64,000 nucleotides of DNA from JACRAV01 sp964571235 (GTDB lineage: Bacteria; Zixibacteria; MSB-5A5; GN15; FEB-12). This document shows positions 17,080 through 26,600 of this stretch, one piece after another. Numbering within the stretch: position 1 is the stretch's first letter; each line of letters opens with the position of its first letter. The stretch spans positions 558,001 through 622,000 of the forward strand of contig CAZNAI010000003.1 in assembly GCA_964571235.1 (NCBI GenBank), read 5' to 3'. The translations under genes were made by a program, and so were the position numbers. The notes beneath the pieces were generated by a model. The model had not been told where the DNA came from and made no database searches. It saw nothing but the letters and a program-made list of their open reading frames with translations.

Positions 17080-17330
17080 GAGCTCGGGGTAAGACGGGGA
17101 GACGCCCTTCGACTCCGCTCAGGGCGACGTTCCGATCACCTCAAGTACAGTCTATTTCGGTATTACAGTTCAGCAGCTTGGCATTTGTTGGTCGCTGGGC
17201 TAACAAGTGTCTTCAAACTCCCTATTTCGATGAGCGCGTAGCGTCGGGCTGAGCGGAGTCGAAGCCCGTTTTGAGTTCGATACGACACCAAAAAGACGTC
17301 AGGGTCACAAGGACCCTGACCTACAAAGAA
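17080..17330. repeat. Hairpin repeats in a 440-bp gene-free stretch
   Basis: The stretch 16990-17429 holds CCTTCGACTCCGCTCAGGG (17107-17125), an inverted relative of it at about 17246-17272 (GGGCTGAGCGGAGTCGAAGCCC, split as GGGCTGAGCGG / AGTCGAAGCCC), and GTCAGGGTCACAAGGACCCTGAC read as GTCAGGGTC-acaa-GGACCCTGAC (about 17299-17322). I see no further gene. Confidence 0.6.
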
Positions 17331-17429
17331 AATGACATTTGGACTTTCTCAAATGTGACGAACCTTTGGGCAAGTCGTGCGTATGGTTGTATATTGCAGA
17401 TTGGATTTCAAACTTAATTGGAGAAAATA

Positions 17430-18287
17430 ATGCGGCGACACTTGTTATCTGCGACACTCTGGTTGAGTGTGCTTTCAGTTCTATTACCTATAGGCTCAAC
17501 AATTCTGGCCGAGGAGACTCAGCGTATGTATTTCTTTGCAAAACTCTTGCCGTTGCGACCGGGGTTCCCCGATTCGATGACCACTGAGGAAGAAAAAGTG
17601 ATGGGGGAACATTTCGAATACTGCAAGCGGCTGACAATGGAAAAATCGATGGTCTTGGCGGGGCCGTGTATGAATCCGACATTTGGTCTGTTTGTCATTT
17701 CGGCCAAATCGCTCGAAGCGGCAAGCGAGATAGTCAAACAAGATCCATCCGTGGTCGCCGGAATTCATAAGTTCGAAATCCAGCCATTTTATCTCTCGCT
17801 CATGATGCAAAATGTCTCGCCGCTTCGGTATCCATCGCCGCGATCAGACAAAGCGATTCATAAGACAATCACGGTTCCGGCTCCGGCGGCCGAAGTTTGG
17901 AAAGCGTGGACAACCTCGGAAGGCGTGCACGGCTTTTTAGGTGTGCGGGCAACCGTTGAACTGAGAGTCGGCGGCAAGTATGAATGGCTGTTTGATGATA
18001 AAGCGCCGGAGGGACAGGCGGGATCTGAGGACTGCAGAGTGCTTTCGTATCTTCCGGAAAAGATGTTGTCGTTTGAATGGAACGCCCCGCCGACACTACC
18101 GAATGCGCGCCGTCAGCGAACAGTGGTGGTGATCTTGTTCGACGAAAAAACACCCGGCCAGACAACGATCGACTTCACGCAGTTTGGTTTCGGCGTGTCA
18201 GACGAGTGGGACAAGACGTTTGAGTATTTCGACCGGGCGTGGGGACAGGTTTTGGGAGTGTATGAAGCGAGTTTGGGGAAGAAGTAG
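17430..18287 (+). CDS. Secreted YCII-domain / SRPBCC (AHSA1-like) fusion protein
   Basis: 285 residues from the ATG at 17430, chosen because GGAGA sits 7 bases upstream and the residues that follow (MRRHLLSATLWLSVLSVLLP) form a signal peptide. Residues about 28-120 match the YCII/dimeric ferredoxin-like pattern (EHFEYCKRL, VLAGPC, SLEAAS, QDPSVVAGI). Residues about 138-285 are an SRPBCC/AHSA1-type helix-grip domain (KTITVPAPAAEVWKAWTTSEG, GGKYEWLF, FEWNAP, TTIDFTQFGFG). Both domains are normally cytoplasmic. A signal peptide in front of this fusion is unusual, and the function is unknown. It is monocistronic, with repeats upstream. Confidence 0.8.
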   Translation: MRRHLLSATLWLSVLSVLLPIGSTILAEETQRMYFFAKLLPLRPGFPDSMTTEEEKVMGEHFEYCKRLTMEKSMVLAGPCMNPTFGLFVISAKSLEAASEIVKQDPSVVAGIHKFEIQPFYLSLMMQNVSPLRYPSPRSDKAIHKTITVPAPAAEVWKAWTTSEGVHGFLGVRATVELRVGGKYEWLFDDKAPEGQAGSEDCRVLSYLPEKMLSFEWNAPPTLPNARRQRTVVVILFDEKTPGQTTIDFTQFGFGVSDEWDKTFEYFDRAWGQVLGVYEASLGKK

Positions 18288-18313
18288 GCGGTTGTAAGTG
18301 CACCCTACACGGC

Positions 18314-18700
18314 CTAAGAACTCACGACCAGTTCTACTTTGATGCGGTCGGGATCTTCGAAAAAGACGCCGTAACTACCTCCGGCGTGTGGGTGTTTCTC
18401 GGGATACAAAATTGTGACTCCATGGGCTTTCAACTCCTCGGTGATTTCGTCAACAAGAGCCGGCGAGTGGGCGTGGAAGGCCAGATGATTCAGTCCGACT
18501 CGGCACCGATGGTAGCCGGCATCCTTGAAACGATCTTCAACCTGGACAAAGACAAGGTAGGTATCATCCAGAATCCAACTTCGCCCGTTATCCCACGATT
18601 GAAAGAGCCGGTAGCCGAGGCGATTGAGAAACCAGCTCCAGAACTTCTCCGAATTGGAAAGGTTACTGACGTAGATTTCGACATGGTGAAGGCCGGGCAT
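18314..18700 (-). CDS. VOC (glyoxalase/bleomycin-resistance) family protein
   Basis: 128 residues from the ATG at 18700 (MPGLHHVEIYV), supported by AAGGAG 10 bases upstream and by the usual placement of HHVEIYVSNL at the N-terminus. A longer frame to 18823 merely translates two hairpin repeats. Two beta-alpha-beta-beta-beta halves are visible. Putative metal ligands are His in HHVEIY, His in LNHLAFHAH and Glu in RIKVELV. Such proteins include glyoxalase I-like isomerases, dioxygenases and resistance proteins; the substrate is not predictable here. It is the last gene of a minus-strand set behind the enoyl-CoA hydratase but is separated from it by repeats. Confidence 0.88.
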   Translation of the reverse strand: MPGLHHVEIYVSNLSNSEKFWSWFLNRLGYRLFQSWDNGRSWILDDTYLVFVQVEDRFKDAGYHRCRVGLNHLAFHAHSPALVDEITEELKAHGVTILYPEKHPHAGGSYGVFFEDPDRIKVELVVSS

Positions 18701-18754
18701 ATGTTTTGAACTCCTTGGTTGGCTGGCTTGAAACCGGACTCGCTCTACCAAAAA

Positions 18755-18826
18755 GCGGTCGGGTGAAGACGCCCGACCGCACAAAGGAAAAGAAAGCGGT
18801 CGGCTGAGGACGACCGACCGCACAAG
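18755..18826. repeat. Two adjacent GCGGTCGG hairpin repeats
   Basis: AGCGGTCGGGTGAAGACG with CCCGACCGCACAAAG, then AGCGGTCGGCTGAGGACG with ACCGACCGCACAAG. These are two near-copies in tandem between the VOC and enoyl-CoA hydratase genes. The same family is at 13501-13560, 31653-31680, 35286-35310 and 60470-60495. Confidence 0.75.
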
Positions 18827-18829
18827 AGC

Positions 18830-19615
18830 TTAGTGTCCCGTGAACTTGGCGGCGCGTTTTTCGGAGAAGGCCTCGATCCCTTCGTTTTTGTCGCCGGTGC
18901 CGCAGATCATTCCGAAATTCGCTTTTTCAAGATCGCATCCGGAACTCAATTGAATGTCCAGGCCGCGATTGATACACTCTTTCGCCGCGACAATTGCGAG
19001 CGGTCCTTTGGAGCAGATCAGTTTGGCCATCTCAAGGGCTTTGGTCATCAGTTGATCGGCGGAGTAGACCTCGTCGACCAGGCCGATTCGGTGAGCTTCC
19101 TGCGCGGGAATGATCTCTCCGGTCAGGATCAGTTGCATCGCCTTACCTTTGCCGACCAGACGCGGCAGACGTTGAGTGCCGCCGTAGCCGGGGATGATCC
19201 CGAGATTTACTTCCGGCTGGCCGAGTTTAGCTTTTTCCGAGGCCAGACGAATATCGCAGGCCATTGCCAGTTCACACCCGCCGCCGAGCGCGAAACCGTT
19301 GATTGCGGCGATGACCGGCTTCGGGAAATTCTGGATTGTCTTCATGAGATAGAGACCGCGGGCGGAGAAATCGGTTCCAGTGCGGATATCCAGCTCGCCG
19401 ATTTCCGGAATATCTGCGCCGGCGACAAACGATTTTTCGCCCACTCCGGTCACAATCACACAGCCGACTTTGTCGTCCGACCAGTGATATGAAAAGAGTT
19501 GTTGAAGTTCGGCGATGGTTTCTTTGTTGATAGCGTTAAGCGCCCGTTCGCGATTGATTTTGACAATCAGGACAGCGTCCTGCTGTTCAACCAGTAGATT
19601 TTTGTAATCAGTCAT
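18830..19615 (-). CDS. Enoyl-CoA hydratase/isomerase (crotonase family)
   Basis: 261 residues, the standard length. Oxyanion-hole segments are AGADIPEI and GFALGGGCELA. Both catalytic glutamates of hydratases are present, in GGGCELAMACD and QPEVNLGIIPGYGGTQRL. It hydrates crotonyl-CoA or other trans-2-enoyl-CoA to 3-hydroxyacyl-CoA. It follows the 3-hydroxyacyl-CoA dehydrogenase gene by 20 bp on the same strand, the common crt-hbd order for C4 acyl-CoA interconversion or beta-oxidation. The acyl-CoA dehydrogenase gene lies nearby on the opposite strand. The protein is cytoplasmic, with no extra domain. Confidence 0.93.
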   Translation of the reverse strand: MTDYKNLLVEQQDAVLIVKINRERALNAINKETIAELQQLFSYHWSDDKVGCVIVTGVGEKSFVAGADIPEIGELDIRTGTDFSARGLYLMKTIQNFPKPVIAAINGFALGGGCELAMACDIRLASEKAKLGQPEVNLGIIPGYGGTQRLPRLVGKGKAMQLILTGEIIPAQEAHRIGLVDEVYSADQLMTKALEMAKLICSKGPLAIVAAKECINRGLDIQLSSGCDLEKANFGMICGTGDKNEGIEAFSEKRAAKFTGH

Positions 19616-19635
19616 AGTGTCTATCCTCTTTGCAA

Positions 19636-20490
19636 TTACTTTGCAGAATAATCATAAAAACCGCGGCCGGATTTTTTGCCCATGTAGCCGGCATTGACCA
19701 TCCGCCGCAGAAGCGGCGGGGCTGAGTAGTGCGAGTCTTTGAACTCGGCGAACATGATATCGGCGATGTACAGAATTGTGTCGGTGCCGATGAAATCAGT
19801 CAGCGCCAGCGGGCCCATCGGATGGCCGCACCCGAGCATCATGCCGTTGTCGATATCTTCGCGGGTGGCCAGGCCACGCTCGAGCTGGCGGATGGCGTCG
19901 AGCAGGAAAGGTATCAGCAGGACATTGACGATAAATCCGGGCGAGTCTTTGGCGGACACACAGGTTTTGCCGAGTGTCTGCGCAAATTCGAAGGCTGACT
20001 TGAAAGTCGCGTCGTTGGTGTCGATAGTGCGCACTACTTCACAGAGTTTCATCAGCGGGACAGGATTGAAAAAGTGAAGGCCGACAAACTGGGTGCGACG
20101 TTTGGTCACCGAGGCCATATCGCCGATGGAGAGCGACGAAGTATTGGAGGCGAAGATCGTCTCGGGCTTGCAGATGCTGTCGAGCTTCTTATAGACTTCC
20201 TGTTTGATGCCGAGATTTTCGATCACCGCCTCGCAGACGATATCGCAATCGGCGAGGTCATTCAGGGAAGTTGTTCCTTTGATATTGCCAAGGATTTTGT
20301 CTTTGGTCGCCTGATCCGATTTTCCTTTTTCAATCGCTTTGTCCAGCGACTTGGTAATGTATTTCAGGCCGGTTTGCACGGCGGTGTCGGTGACCTCGCA
20401 CGCAACCACGCTGTATCCTGCGGCGGCGGCGACTTGGCCGATCCCTGAGCCCATCTGCCCAAATCCGATAATGCCAACTTTCTTAATCAT
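19636..20490 (-). CDS. hbd: 3-hydroxybutyryl-CoA (3-hydroxyacyl-CoA) dehydrogenase
   Basis: 284 residues, the size of the monofunctional enzyme. The Rossmann nucleotide site is IIGFGQMGSGIGQVAAAAG at the N-terminus. The catalytic His lies in LHFFNPVPLMKLCEV, and the C-terminal helical domain shows GFIVNVLLIPFLLDAIR and GCGHPMGPLALTDFIG. It interconverts 3-hydroxyacyl-CoA and 3-ketoacyl-CoA with NAD(P). It forms an operon with the enoyl-CoA hydratase downstream (20 bp) and follows a GNAT gene by 15 bp. With the acyl-CoA dehydrogenase at 21308 it gives three consecutive steps of C4-acyl-CoA metabolism. No thiolase is in the window. Confidence 0.94.
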   Translation of the reverse strand: MIKKVGIIGFGQMGSGIGQVAAAAGYSVVACEVTDTAVQTGLKYITKSLDKAIEKGKSDQATKDKILGNIKGTTSLNDLADCDIVCEAVIENLGIKQEVYKKLDSICKPETIFASNTSSLSIGDMASVTKRRTQFVGLHFFNPVPLMKLCEVVRTIDTNDATFKSAFEFAQTLGKTCVSAKDSPGFIVNVLLIPFLLDAIRQLERGLATREDIDNGMMLGCGHPMGPLALTDFIGTDTILYIADIMFAEFKDSHYSAPPLLRRMVNAGYMGKKSGRGFYDYSAK

Positions 20491-20505
20491 ACCCTCTCCG
20501 TATTT

Positions 20506-20994
20506 CTATCTTTCAATCCCAACGTATCGTACCATTTTCAGGCCGGCTATCGCCTGCGTTGTGCCGAGCAGTTCAAAGCCGGCTTTGAGATAACAACCGA
20601 GCGCCTCTTCGTTTTCGCCGGTGAGAAAAATCAGAACTTTCTGGACTCCCTGACGCTCAGCCGCGCGTTCGTGCAAAAGTCTGAGCATGTGAGTGCCGTA
20701 ACCGGAAGAGCGCTTGAACGGATCAACAAGCAGGTGTGTGATTTCAACCGCCAGTTCAGCGGGTCGCGCCCACAGTTCGCCATAGGCGACTGGTTTGCGG
20801 TCGACCGTTAGCAAAAAGGGGGTAACTCCCTCGCGTTGCCAGGAGTCGATGATGTCTTCCGGGGGTGGAAAATCGGTGCGACCACGAGCGACATTGGCAA
20901 AGGTCTCTTCCGAGTCGATCCAGGAGCGGACAACTGATGAAAAATCGGGGGTGTAGGGGATCAGGTCGGCTTTGACTTTGGTCGGCTCGGACAT
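20506..20994 (-). CDS. GNAT family N-acetyltransferase
   Basis: 162 residues. A GNAT fold is indicated by VEITHLLVDPFKRSSGYGTHMLRLL, containing the acetyl-CoA pyrophosphate-binding RSSGYG (R-x-x-G-x-G type), and by the C-terminal GCYLKAGFELLG. The N-terminal ATLIPYTPDFSSVV-like segment and SWIDSEETFANV resemble acetyltransferases that use the W/E residues for substrate contact. The target is unknown. It lies first in the minus-strand run GNAT-hbd-hydratase, 15 bp ahead of hbd, which suggests co-transcription and not necessarily a metabolic link. Confidence 0.85.
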   Translation of the reverse strand: MSEPTKVKADLIPYTPDFSSVVRSWIDSEETFANVARGRTDFPPPEDIIDSWQREGVTPFLLTVDRKPVAYGELWARPAELAVEITHLLVDPFKRSSGYGTHMLRLLHERAAERQGVQKVLIFLTGENEEALGCYLKAGFELLGTTQAIAGLKMVRYVGIER

Positions 20995-21109
20995 GGCGGT
21001 TCCTATCTCGGTTTAGGCGGGGAATATAGGGTGCGGGGAAGGGCGGGGCAACCGGACAATTGATATAGTGGCATTCCGAAGGAGGACATCTGCCGCGAAC
21101 AGAAGAGAG

Positions 21110-21210
21110 GCTTCGACAGGCTCAGCCTGAAGTCATTGAATAGGTATCAGGAGAACACGGTGTCACATCTTACAACTCGCGACTTCACCCTGAGCTTGTC
21201 GAAGGGTCTA
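21110..21210. repeat. Two inverted copies of the CTTCGACAAGCTCAGG repeat
   Basis: The 313-bp divergent region 20995-21307 has GGCTTCGACAGGCTCAGCC followed by TGAAGTC (about 21113-21136) and, reversed, GACTTCACCCTGAGCTTG followed by TCGAAGGGTC (about 21180-21208). This family recurs at least seven more times in the window. No gene was seen in this gap. Confidence 0.75.
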
Positions 21211-21307
21211 TTACTCTTTTCCTCTGTTTCTGCAGGGTTGACCTGATGTCCCACAGGCGGTATCTTTGACGGCATTAGTCGATATTTACACTTTTGAAGG
21301 AGAATAC

Positions 21308-22513
21308 GTGATAGATTTTTCATACACCGAGAGTCAGTTGGCGGTGCGCGACATGGCGCGAGATGTCGCCAGTCGGGTGATCATTCCCAGTATCACTGAG
21401 TACGACCGGGCGCAGAAATTGAACCCGGAATTACTGCCGGCGATGAAGAAGGCAAATCTGCTGGGGTTCTGCATACCGGAACAATACGGCGGTCTGGGGA
21501 TGGATTACATCTCGCTCGGGCTGGCGTGCGAGGAGATGGAATATGGAGATACCTCGGCGCGGGTGATATTGTCGGTGCACATAGGCCTTTTTTCCCTGCC
21601 GGTGCTAACCTGGGCGAGCGAAGCGCAGAAGCAAAAGTATCTGGTGCCGGCGGCGAAGGGGGACAAGATCGCAACTTTCGGACTCACTGAACCGGCGGCG
21701 GGGTCGGATGCAGTTGGTATACAGACAACCGCTGTCAAGAACGGCGATCACTATGTGCTAAATGGCGAGAAGATGTGGATCTCGCTGGCGGCAGTCGCCG
21801 ATTTCTTTTTGGTATTCGCGTGGACTGATCTTGCCAAAAAGAAAGCGCGCGATCATAGCGGGCTCTCGGCCTTTATTGTCGAAAGCAAATGGGCGGGGGT
21901 GAGCACCGGAACACTGCATGGCAAACTTGGTGTGCGAGCCGGTAGCACCGGCTATATCGCATTTTCTGATGTGAAAGTACCGGCGGAAAATCTGGTGTAC
22001 AAAGAAGGGGCCGGATTTAAGATCGCGATGTTCTGTCTTGATCAGGGCAGGTACACCGTTGCGGCGGGGTCGTGCGGATTGATCAAGGCTTGTCGCGACG
22101 CCAGCGCGAACTACGCGCACCAACGTCACACCTTTGAAAAAGAAATCGGCGAACATCAGTTGGTCAAGCAGATGATCGCCAATATGGAAGCGGCGTACGA
22201 ATACTCCACTGCCCTCTGGCAGAAAGCCGGGTGGCTGAAAAATCAGGGGAAACGCTCGACGCGCGAAACCTCGCTGGCCAAGTGGATTGCCTGTCGCGAG
22301 GCCGAGGCGGCCGCGGCCAATGCAGTGCAGGTGTTCGGTGCGTATGGATTTTCTGACGAGTATCCAGTTGAAAGATTTTATCGCAATTCAAAGGGTGCGT
22401 CGATTTACGAGGGCACGCGCGAGATTCACACGCTCATGCAGGCCGATTATGTGCTCGGGTATCGCCAGGATCGCCCGATAGAACATGATTTGCCAGTGGT
22501 GGAGCAGGGGTAA
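21308..22513 (+). CDS. Acyl-CoA dehydrogenase
   Basis: 401 residues from GTG at 21308, chosen because GAAGGAG lies 5-6 bases upstream and residues IDFSYTESQLAVRDMARDV form the normal N-terminus; the frame itself runs 14 codons further up. FAD-binding motifs FGLTEPAAGSDAVG and EKMWISLAA are present, as are the C-terminal helical domain and YRNSKGASIYEGTREIHT with the catalytic-base Glu (YEGT) in the short/branched-chain position. It catalyses alpha,beta-dehydrogenation of a short-chain acyl-CoA, feeding electrons to ETF. ETF genes are not in the window. It complements the hydratase and dehydrogenase encoded just upstream on the other strand. Confidence 0.94.
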   Translation: MIDFSYTESQLAVRDMARDVASRVIIPSITEYDRAQKLNPELLPAMKKANLLGFCIPEQYGGLGMDYISLGLACEEMEYGDTSARVILSVHIGLFSLPVLTWASEAQKQKYLVPAAKGDKIATFGLTEPAAGSDAVGIQTTAVKNGDHYVLNGEKMWISLAAVADFFLVFAWTDLAKKKARDHSGLSAFIVESKWAGVSTGTLHGKLGVRAGSTGYIAFSDVKVPAENLVYKEGAGFKIAMFCLDQGRYTVAAGSCGLIKACRDASANYAHQRHTFEKEIGEHQLVKQMIANMEAAYEYSTALWQKAGWLKNQGKRSTRETSLAKWIACREAEAAAANAVQVFGAYGFSDEYPVERFYRNSKGASIYEGTREIHTLMQADYVLGYRQDRPIEHDLPVVEQG

Positions 22514-22526
22514 AACAGAGCATAGC

Positions 22527-22961
22527 TCAATCTTCCTGCGATTGTTTTTTCGACCAGTAGGTAAACTCGTTCTGGCAAACGAACCCCTCTTTTTCAAAGC
22601 AAGACATCGAGGGTGTGTTGAGTTCGTGAATCAGCGCGGTCATGACAATAGCTCCGAGTGAGCGCATATGCGATTCGGCGTGGCGCATGAGTTGGCCGGC
22701 GATCCCTTTGCCGCGATGATCGGGGTCAACGGCAAGACGATTTATCCACCCACGGCGGCCATCGAAATTGGTGATGACCACGCCGAGCATTGTTCCATTG
22801 TCGAAATATCCAAAGTAGGCCGCGCCGGGGAACGCCATTTCTTTTGCGACCATCTCACGCGAATCGCGGCCTCGTGGGCGGTGCTCCAGGCCGGCATCTG
22901 CCCAGAGGTGTAGGATGGCGTCGTAATGGGCTATAGTTAGGCGGCGGATTTCAGATGGCAT
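22527..22961 (-). CDS. GNAT family N-acetyltransferase
   Basis: 144 residues. The fold markers are WINRLAVDPDHRGKGIAGQLMRHAE, with the acetyl-CoA loop RGKGIAG (R-x-x-G-x-G), and the C-terminal MSCFEKEGFVCQNEFTYWSKK. It resembles small ribosomal/peptide-type acetyltransferases, but no substrate can be assigned. It converges on the acyl-CoA dehydrogenase (13 bp between stops) and is not closely similar to the GNAT at 20506. It has no signal peptide and no added domain. Confidence 0.87.
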   Translation of the reverse strand: MPSEIRRLTIAHYDAILHLWADAGLEHRPRGRDSREMVAKEMAFPGAAYFGYFDNGTMLGVVITNFDGRRGWINRLAVDPDHRGKGIAGQLMRHAESHMRSLGAIVMTALIHELNTPSMSCFEKEGFVCQNEFTYWSKKQSQED

Positions 22962-22979
22962 TTCGATTCCTCACTTCTA

Positions 22980-23041
22980 ATGGGGCAGACGAGGGCGTCT
23001 GCCGCCCACACATAGAACCCACCATAAATGGTGGGCCACCC
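22980..23041. repeat. Two hairpin repeats of different families
   Basis: GGCAGACGAGGGCGTCTGCC followed by GCCCAC (22983-23008), then ACCCACCATAAATGGTGGG (about 23016-23034). The 206-bp gap before the TM2 gene holds nothing else that I recognise except a good ribosome site. Confidence 0.7.
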
Positions 23042-23167
23042 AAGCGGAAGATAACAATGCCTTCTATATGCAACAATTGAAGAAAACGCCGTATACCGAG
23101 TAGAGAAAGAGATTGGACTCCCGCCCGTTGGGGAGTAGATTACGCAGACTATCACGGAGGGTGAATC

Positions 23168-23455
23168 ATGAACGGATCACAGGCGCCGGTATTTTACAAG
23201 AATCCCGGCTTAGCGGCGGTGCTGTCATTTTTCTGGGCGGGGCTCGGACAAATCTACAACGGCCAGATCGGCAAGGGGATTGGACTGATGGTCATCTACG
23301 CCATCTCGTGTGTGCTGATGATTGTGATCATTGGGTTTATCACCACACCCCTCTTGTGGATTTACGGCATGTGGGATGCCTACAAATCGGCTGAGCGGAT
23401 CAACTGGGACATCAGCCAGCGAGTGGGCGCGAATCCGGGACCGGCGACGCATTAG
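23168..23455 (+). CDS. TM2-domain small membrane protein
   Basis: 95 residues with two helices: PGLAAVLSFFWAGLGQIYNGQIGKG is the TM2-domain signature (first helix, then G-x-x-x-x-Y-x-G-x-x-x-x-G), and LMVIYAISCVLMIVIIGFITTPLLWIYGMWDAYKSA is the second helix with the typical WxxxD end. The GGAGG ribosome site is 7 bases upstream. TM2 proteins are widespread inner-membrane proteins of unknown function. The C-terminal 20 residues are polar. It is monocistronic, 145 bp ahead of the dockerin beta-helix gene, which has its own promoter. Confidence 0.88.
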   Translation: MNGSQAPVFYKNPGLAAVLSFFWAGLGQIYNGQIGKGIGLMVIYAISCVLMIVIIGFITTPLLWIYGMWDAYKSAERINWDISQRVGANPGPATH

Positions 23456-23530
23456 TATACGAAAGAGTACAGCATTGCCTCCTTTCGTGCACTCAGCTTA
23501 GCACAACCAGCCAGACCTGACGGGCTATAG

Positions 23531-23559
23531 TTGACAAGATTGTCGCTATATTATATATT
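23531..23559 (+). promoter_or_regulatory. Sigma-70-type promoter of the beta-helix/dockerin gene
   Basis: TTGACA (23531-23536), 17-base spacer, TATATT (23554-23559), about 40 bp before the start codon at 23601. A perfect -35, a five-of-six -10 and ideal spacing in an AT-rich patch. Confidence 0.6.
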
Positions 23560-23600
23560 TCTCCGCATAAACATAAGTGCACTTCTCGCGGGGAGTTCCT

Positions 23601-26600
23601 ATGCGTATTCGCGCCATTCTTGCGTTCTTGCTTTGTATCCCAGCTCTGACATCGGCGACTACACGGCGTGTGCCGGCAGATTTTCCCACAATTCAAGCGG
23701 CCGTGAATGCGTCTGTCAGTGGAGACGAGATTCGGGTGTATTCCGGGATCTATGTCGAAAACATTACGATCAACGACAAGGCGATCAATGTGACTTCAGT
23801 CTCCGGATCCGGGTTGACCACTATCCGTGCCGCCAATACCAGTGAACCGATCGTCCGGCTCCTGGGAGTCGGGAATCAAAGTGAATGGAGCGGCTTCACG
23901 CTCACCGGTTCCAATTCAAATGCTATTCTCGTCGACCAATTCTCAAGCCCGATTATCAAGAACTGCGTCTTTCATCACTTCCCGGTTGAAGCTGTGATTG
24001 TATATGACGCGAGCCCGGTAATATCGAGAAACATCTTCTATCAAAATACCGGTATCAGCTGTATCGGTATATTCTACGGAACGGGAACGGCTCGAATCTA
24101 CAATAATACTTTTGACCGGAATGCGCGCGGATTCTACTCTATTCGGGGATCGACGATCGCTGAAAATAACATCGTGTATATGTCGAGAGACTACGGCATT
24201 TACGGATCGTATACAAAGCTCGATTACAACGATGTGTACGGATGCAATCCGAACTATTCAAGCTCCAGCGCCGGACCTCATGATATCAGCGTGGATCCGA
24301 AATTTGTCGATACGGCAGGGCATGACTACACGTTGCGGTACGAATCACCGTGTATCAACGCCGGCGATCCGGATCCTTCGTTCGATGATATTGACGGTAC
24401 TCGCTGTGACATGGGGGCAGTCTACTCGGGTCCCCCCTCAAAGCCGGTCCCAACACACCTAACTTTGTTGCCCGGGATTCTTCCGATGATCACGTCGCCG
24501 ACTCCGACAATCACCTGGAAATATGCCGGCCCGATCGGGACGAATCAAACGCAGTATGAAATAGAAGTGGGGTCGGATGCCGACTGGACTACGGCTGAAC
24601 TTTGGTCAACGGGTCCGGTCATCACCGTTGACAGTTTTGCGGTGTACGACGGATTACCGCTCGAGGATGGTAGGACAATTCATGTTCGGATTCGATTGCA
24701 CAATGAAATTGAATGGGGCGATTGGTCTGAGATTACCGTTATCGCCCACTTTTTCCCGATAATTCGCGTGCCGTCACAATACACCACCATTCAAGGAGCC
24801 ATCACAGTGGCGTTCATTGGTGACACGATATTGGTGGCGCCGGGCACGTACAATGAGCGGATCGACTTTATGGGCAAGGCGATCTGGGTGGAGTCAGAAG
24901 CGGGAGCCAGCGTAACCACCATTCACTCGCCGTCGGCAGGCAGTCCGGTAGTACGATTTGACAAGCAGGAAGTGCGGAGTTCAGTTCTGCACGGATTCAA
25001 GGTCGAAGGGGCAATCAGTCATTTCGGTGTCTATTGCAGTAGTACAAGTCCGACGATCGAGTATTGTGAGATCACCGGCAATACCAACGGGAACGATGGC
25101 GCCGGGATCTGGATCAACAACGGCGCACCGCTCATTCAGTACAACAAAATATACAGTAACGCTAGCGGTGGAAGTGGTGGTGGCATAGGAGGTATCGGCT
25201 CGGGCGGCATAGAGGTACAATATAACGAAATCTACAACAACACGGCTAACGCCGGCGGAGGGATCGGGTTTATTGCTCCGATCAGCAACGCCAAGATTCA
25301 TCACAATGTAGTCAGGCACAATCCCGGTTCGGGTACATACGCGGGCGGCATATATGTGAACGGCTCGAATCTGAAAATATATAACAACACTGTGGTATAT
25401 AACTCCCGCGGAATCACCCTCATAACTGCCAACAGTTCGCAGATTTTCAACAATATCGTCGCCTACAATACGATAGCGGGAATTGCCCCCTCCTCGGCGA
25501 CGATCAGCTACAACGACACCTATTCCAATCCCTCGGGAAACAGCCCCGGCACGAACGGCATTTCCGCCGATCCACTTTTTCAGTCGCCGTCGACCTTTGA
25601 CTACCGACTGTCAGTCGGGTCACCCTGCATAAACGCCGGTGACCCGAACCCGGCATACAACGATCCCGACGGAAGTATTGCCGACATTGGAGCGTTTAAT
25701 ACAATCGTCGGCGATATTCCGCTCGTCATCGGTTTGGTTGCACGGCCCGGAGCCGGCAATTTCGCCTTCGATGCAGTTCCCACTTTCCACTGGTATTACT
25801 ATGACACTACAGCCAATCCGCAGGCAGGGTACGAGATCGAGATCGGAAGTGATTCGGACTGGGTGACAGCCGAGATCTGGTCATCAGGTCAAGTCAGTTC
25901 CGCCGATACTTCTGCTCTCTATGGTGGAGCGCCGCTTGCCGACGGCGGTCCCTATTGGTTACGAATCAGAGTAAATAACGGAGTAGAATGGGGTGGGTGG
26001 TGTACATTTACCTTCTCCGTGAAATTACCAGGACCGTGGCGAGTGCCTTTGCATTCCGTCCGGATATCGGATCTGTTACCGTATGTGATCACCGGAGACA
26101 CTATCGTACTTTCTCCGGGAACGTATTCGGATAACTTCAGCCTCAGTGGAAAAGATCTGGTCATTACGTCGGATTCCGGCTCATCCCAAACAATTCTCCA
26201 GTCCGCCACATTGAATAAGCCAATTGCAGAATTTGGAGCAGGGGTTGGGCGAAATACGATTCTTGAGCGAATATCTGTCAGGGGGGGCCGCAACGCGGCC
26301 GGTATTCAGATAACTGGCGCCTCGCCTACGATCAGGGATTGTGAGGTGACTGATAACCAGGGTCCGTACGGCGGCATTGGACTAAGTTCTGCCGGTCCGC
26401 AGATAATCAGGTGTGACCTGCATCACAACACCTCCACCAATCATGGCGCCGGCATCGGCGGGACCACGAGCCTTACCGTCGAAATAGGGCATAATCTGGT
26501 TCACAACAATAGCGGGACCGGTGGTGGTGGTGTATTTCTATCGGGGGGTGGCGGGGTAGACGTTCATCACAATATTATTTACCGGAACATCGGTGGTCCA

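Noticed and set aside
18701..18823. N-terminal extension of the VOC protein by 41 codons
   Set aside because: It translates two tandem GCGGTCGG repeats; an AAGGAG site supports the ATG at 18700.
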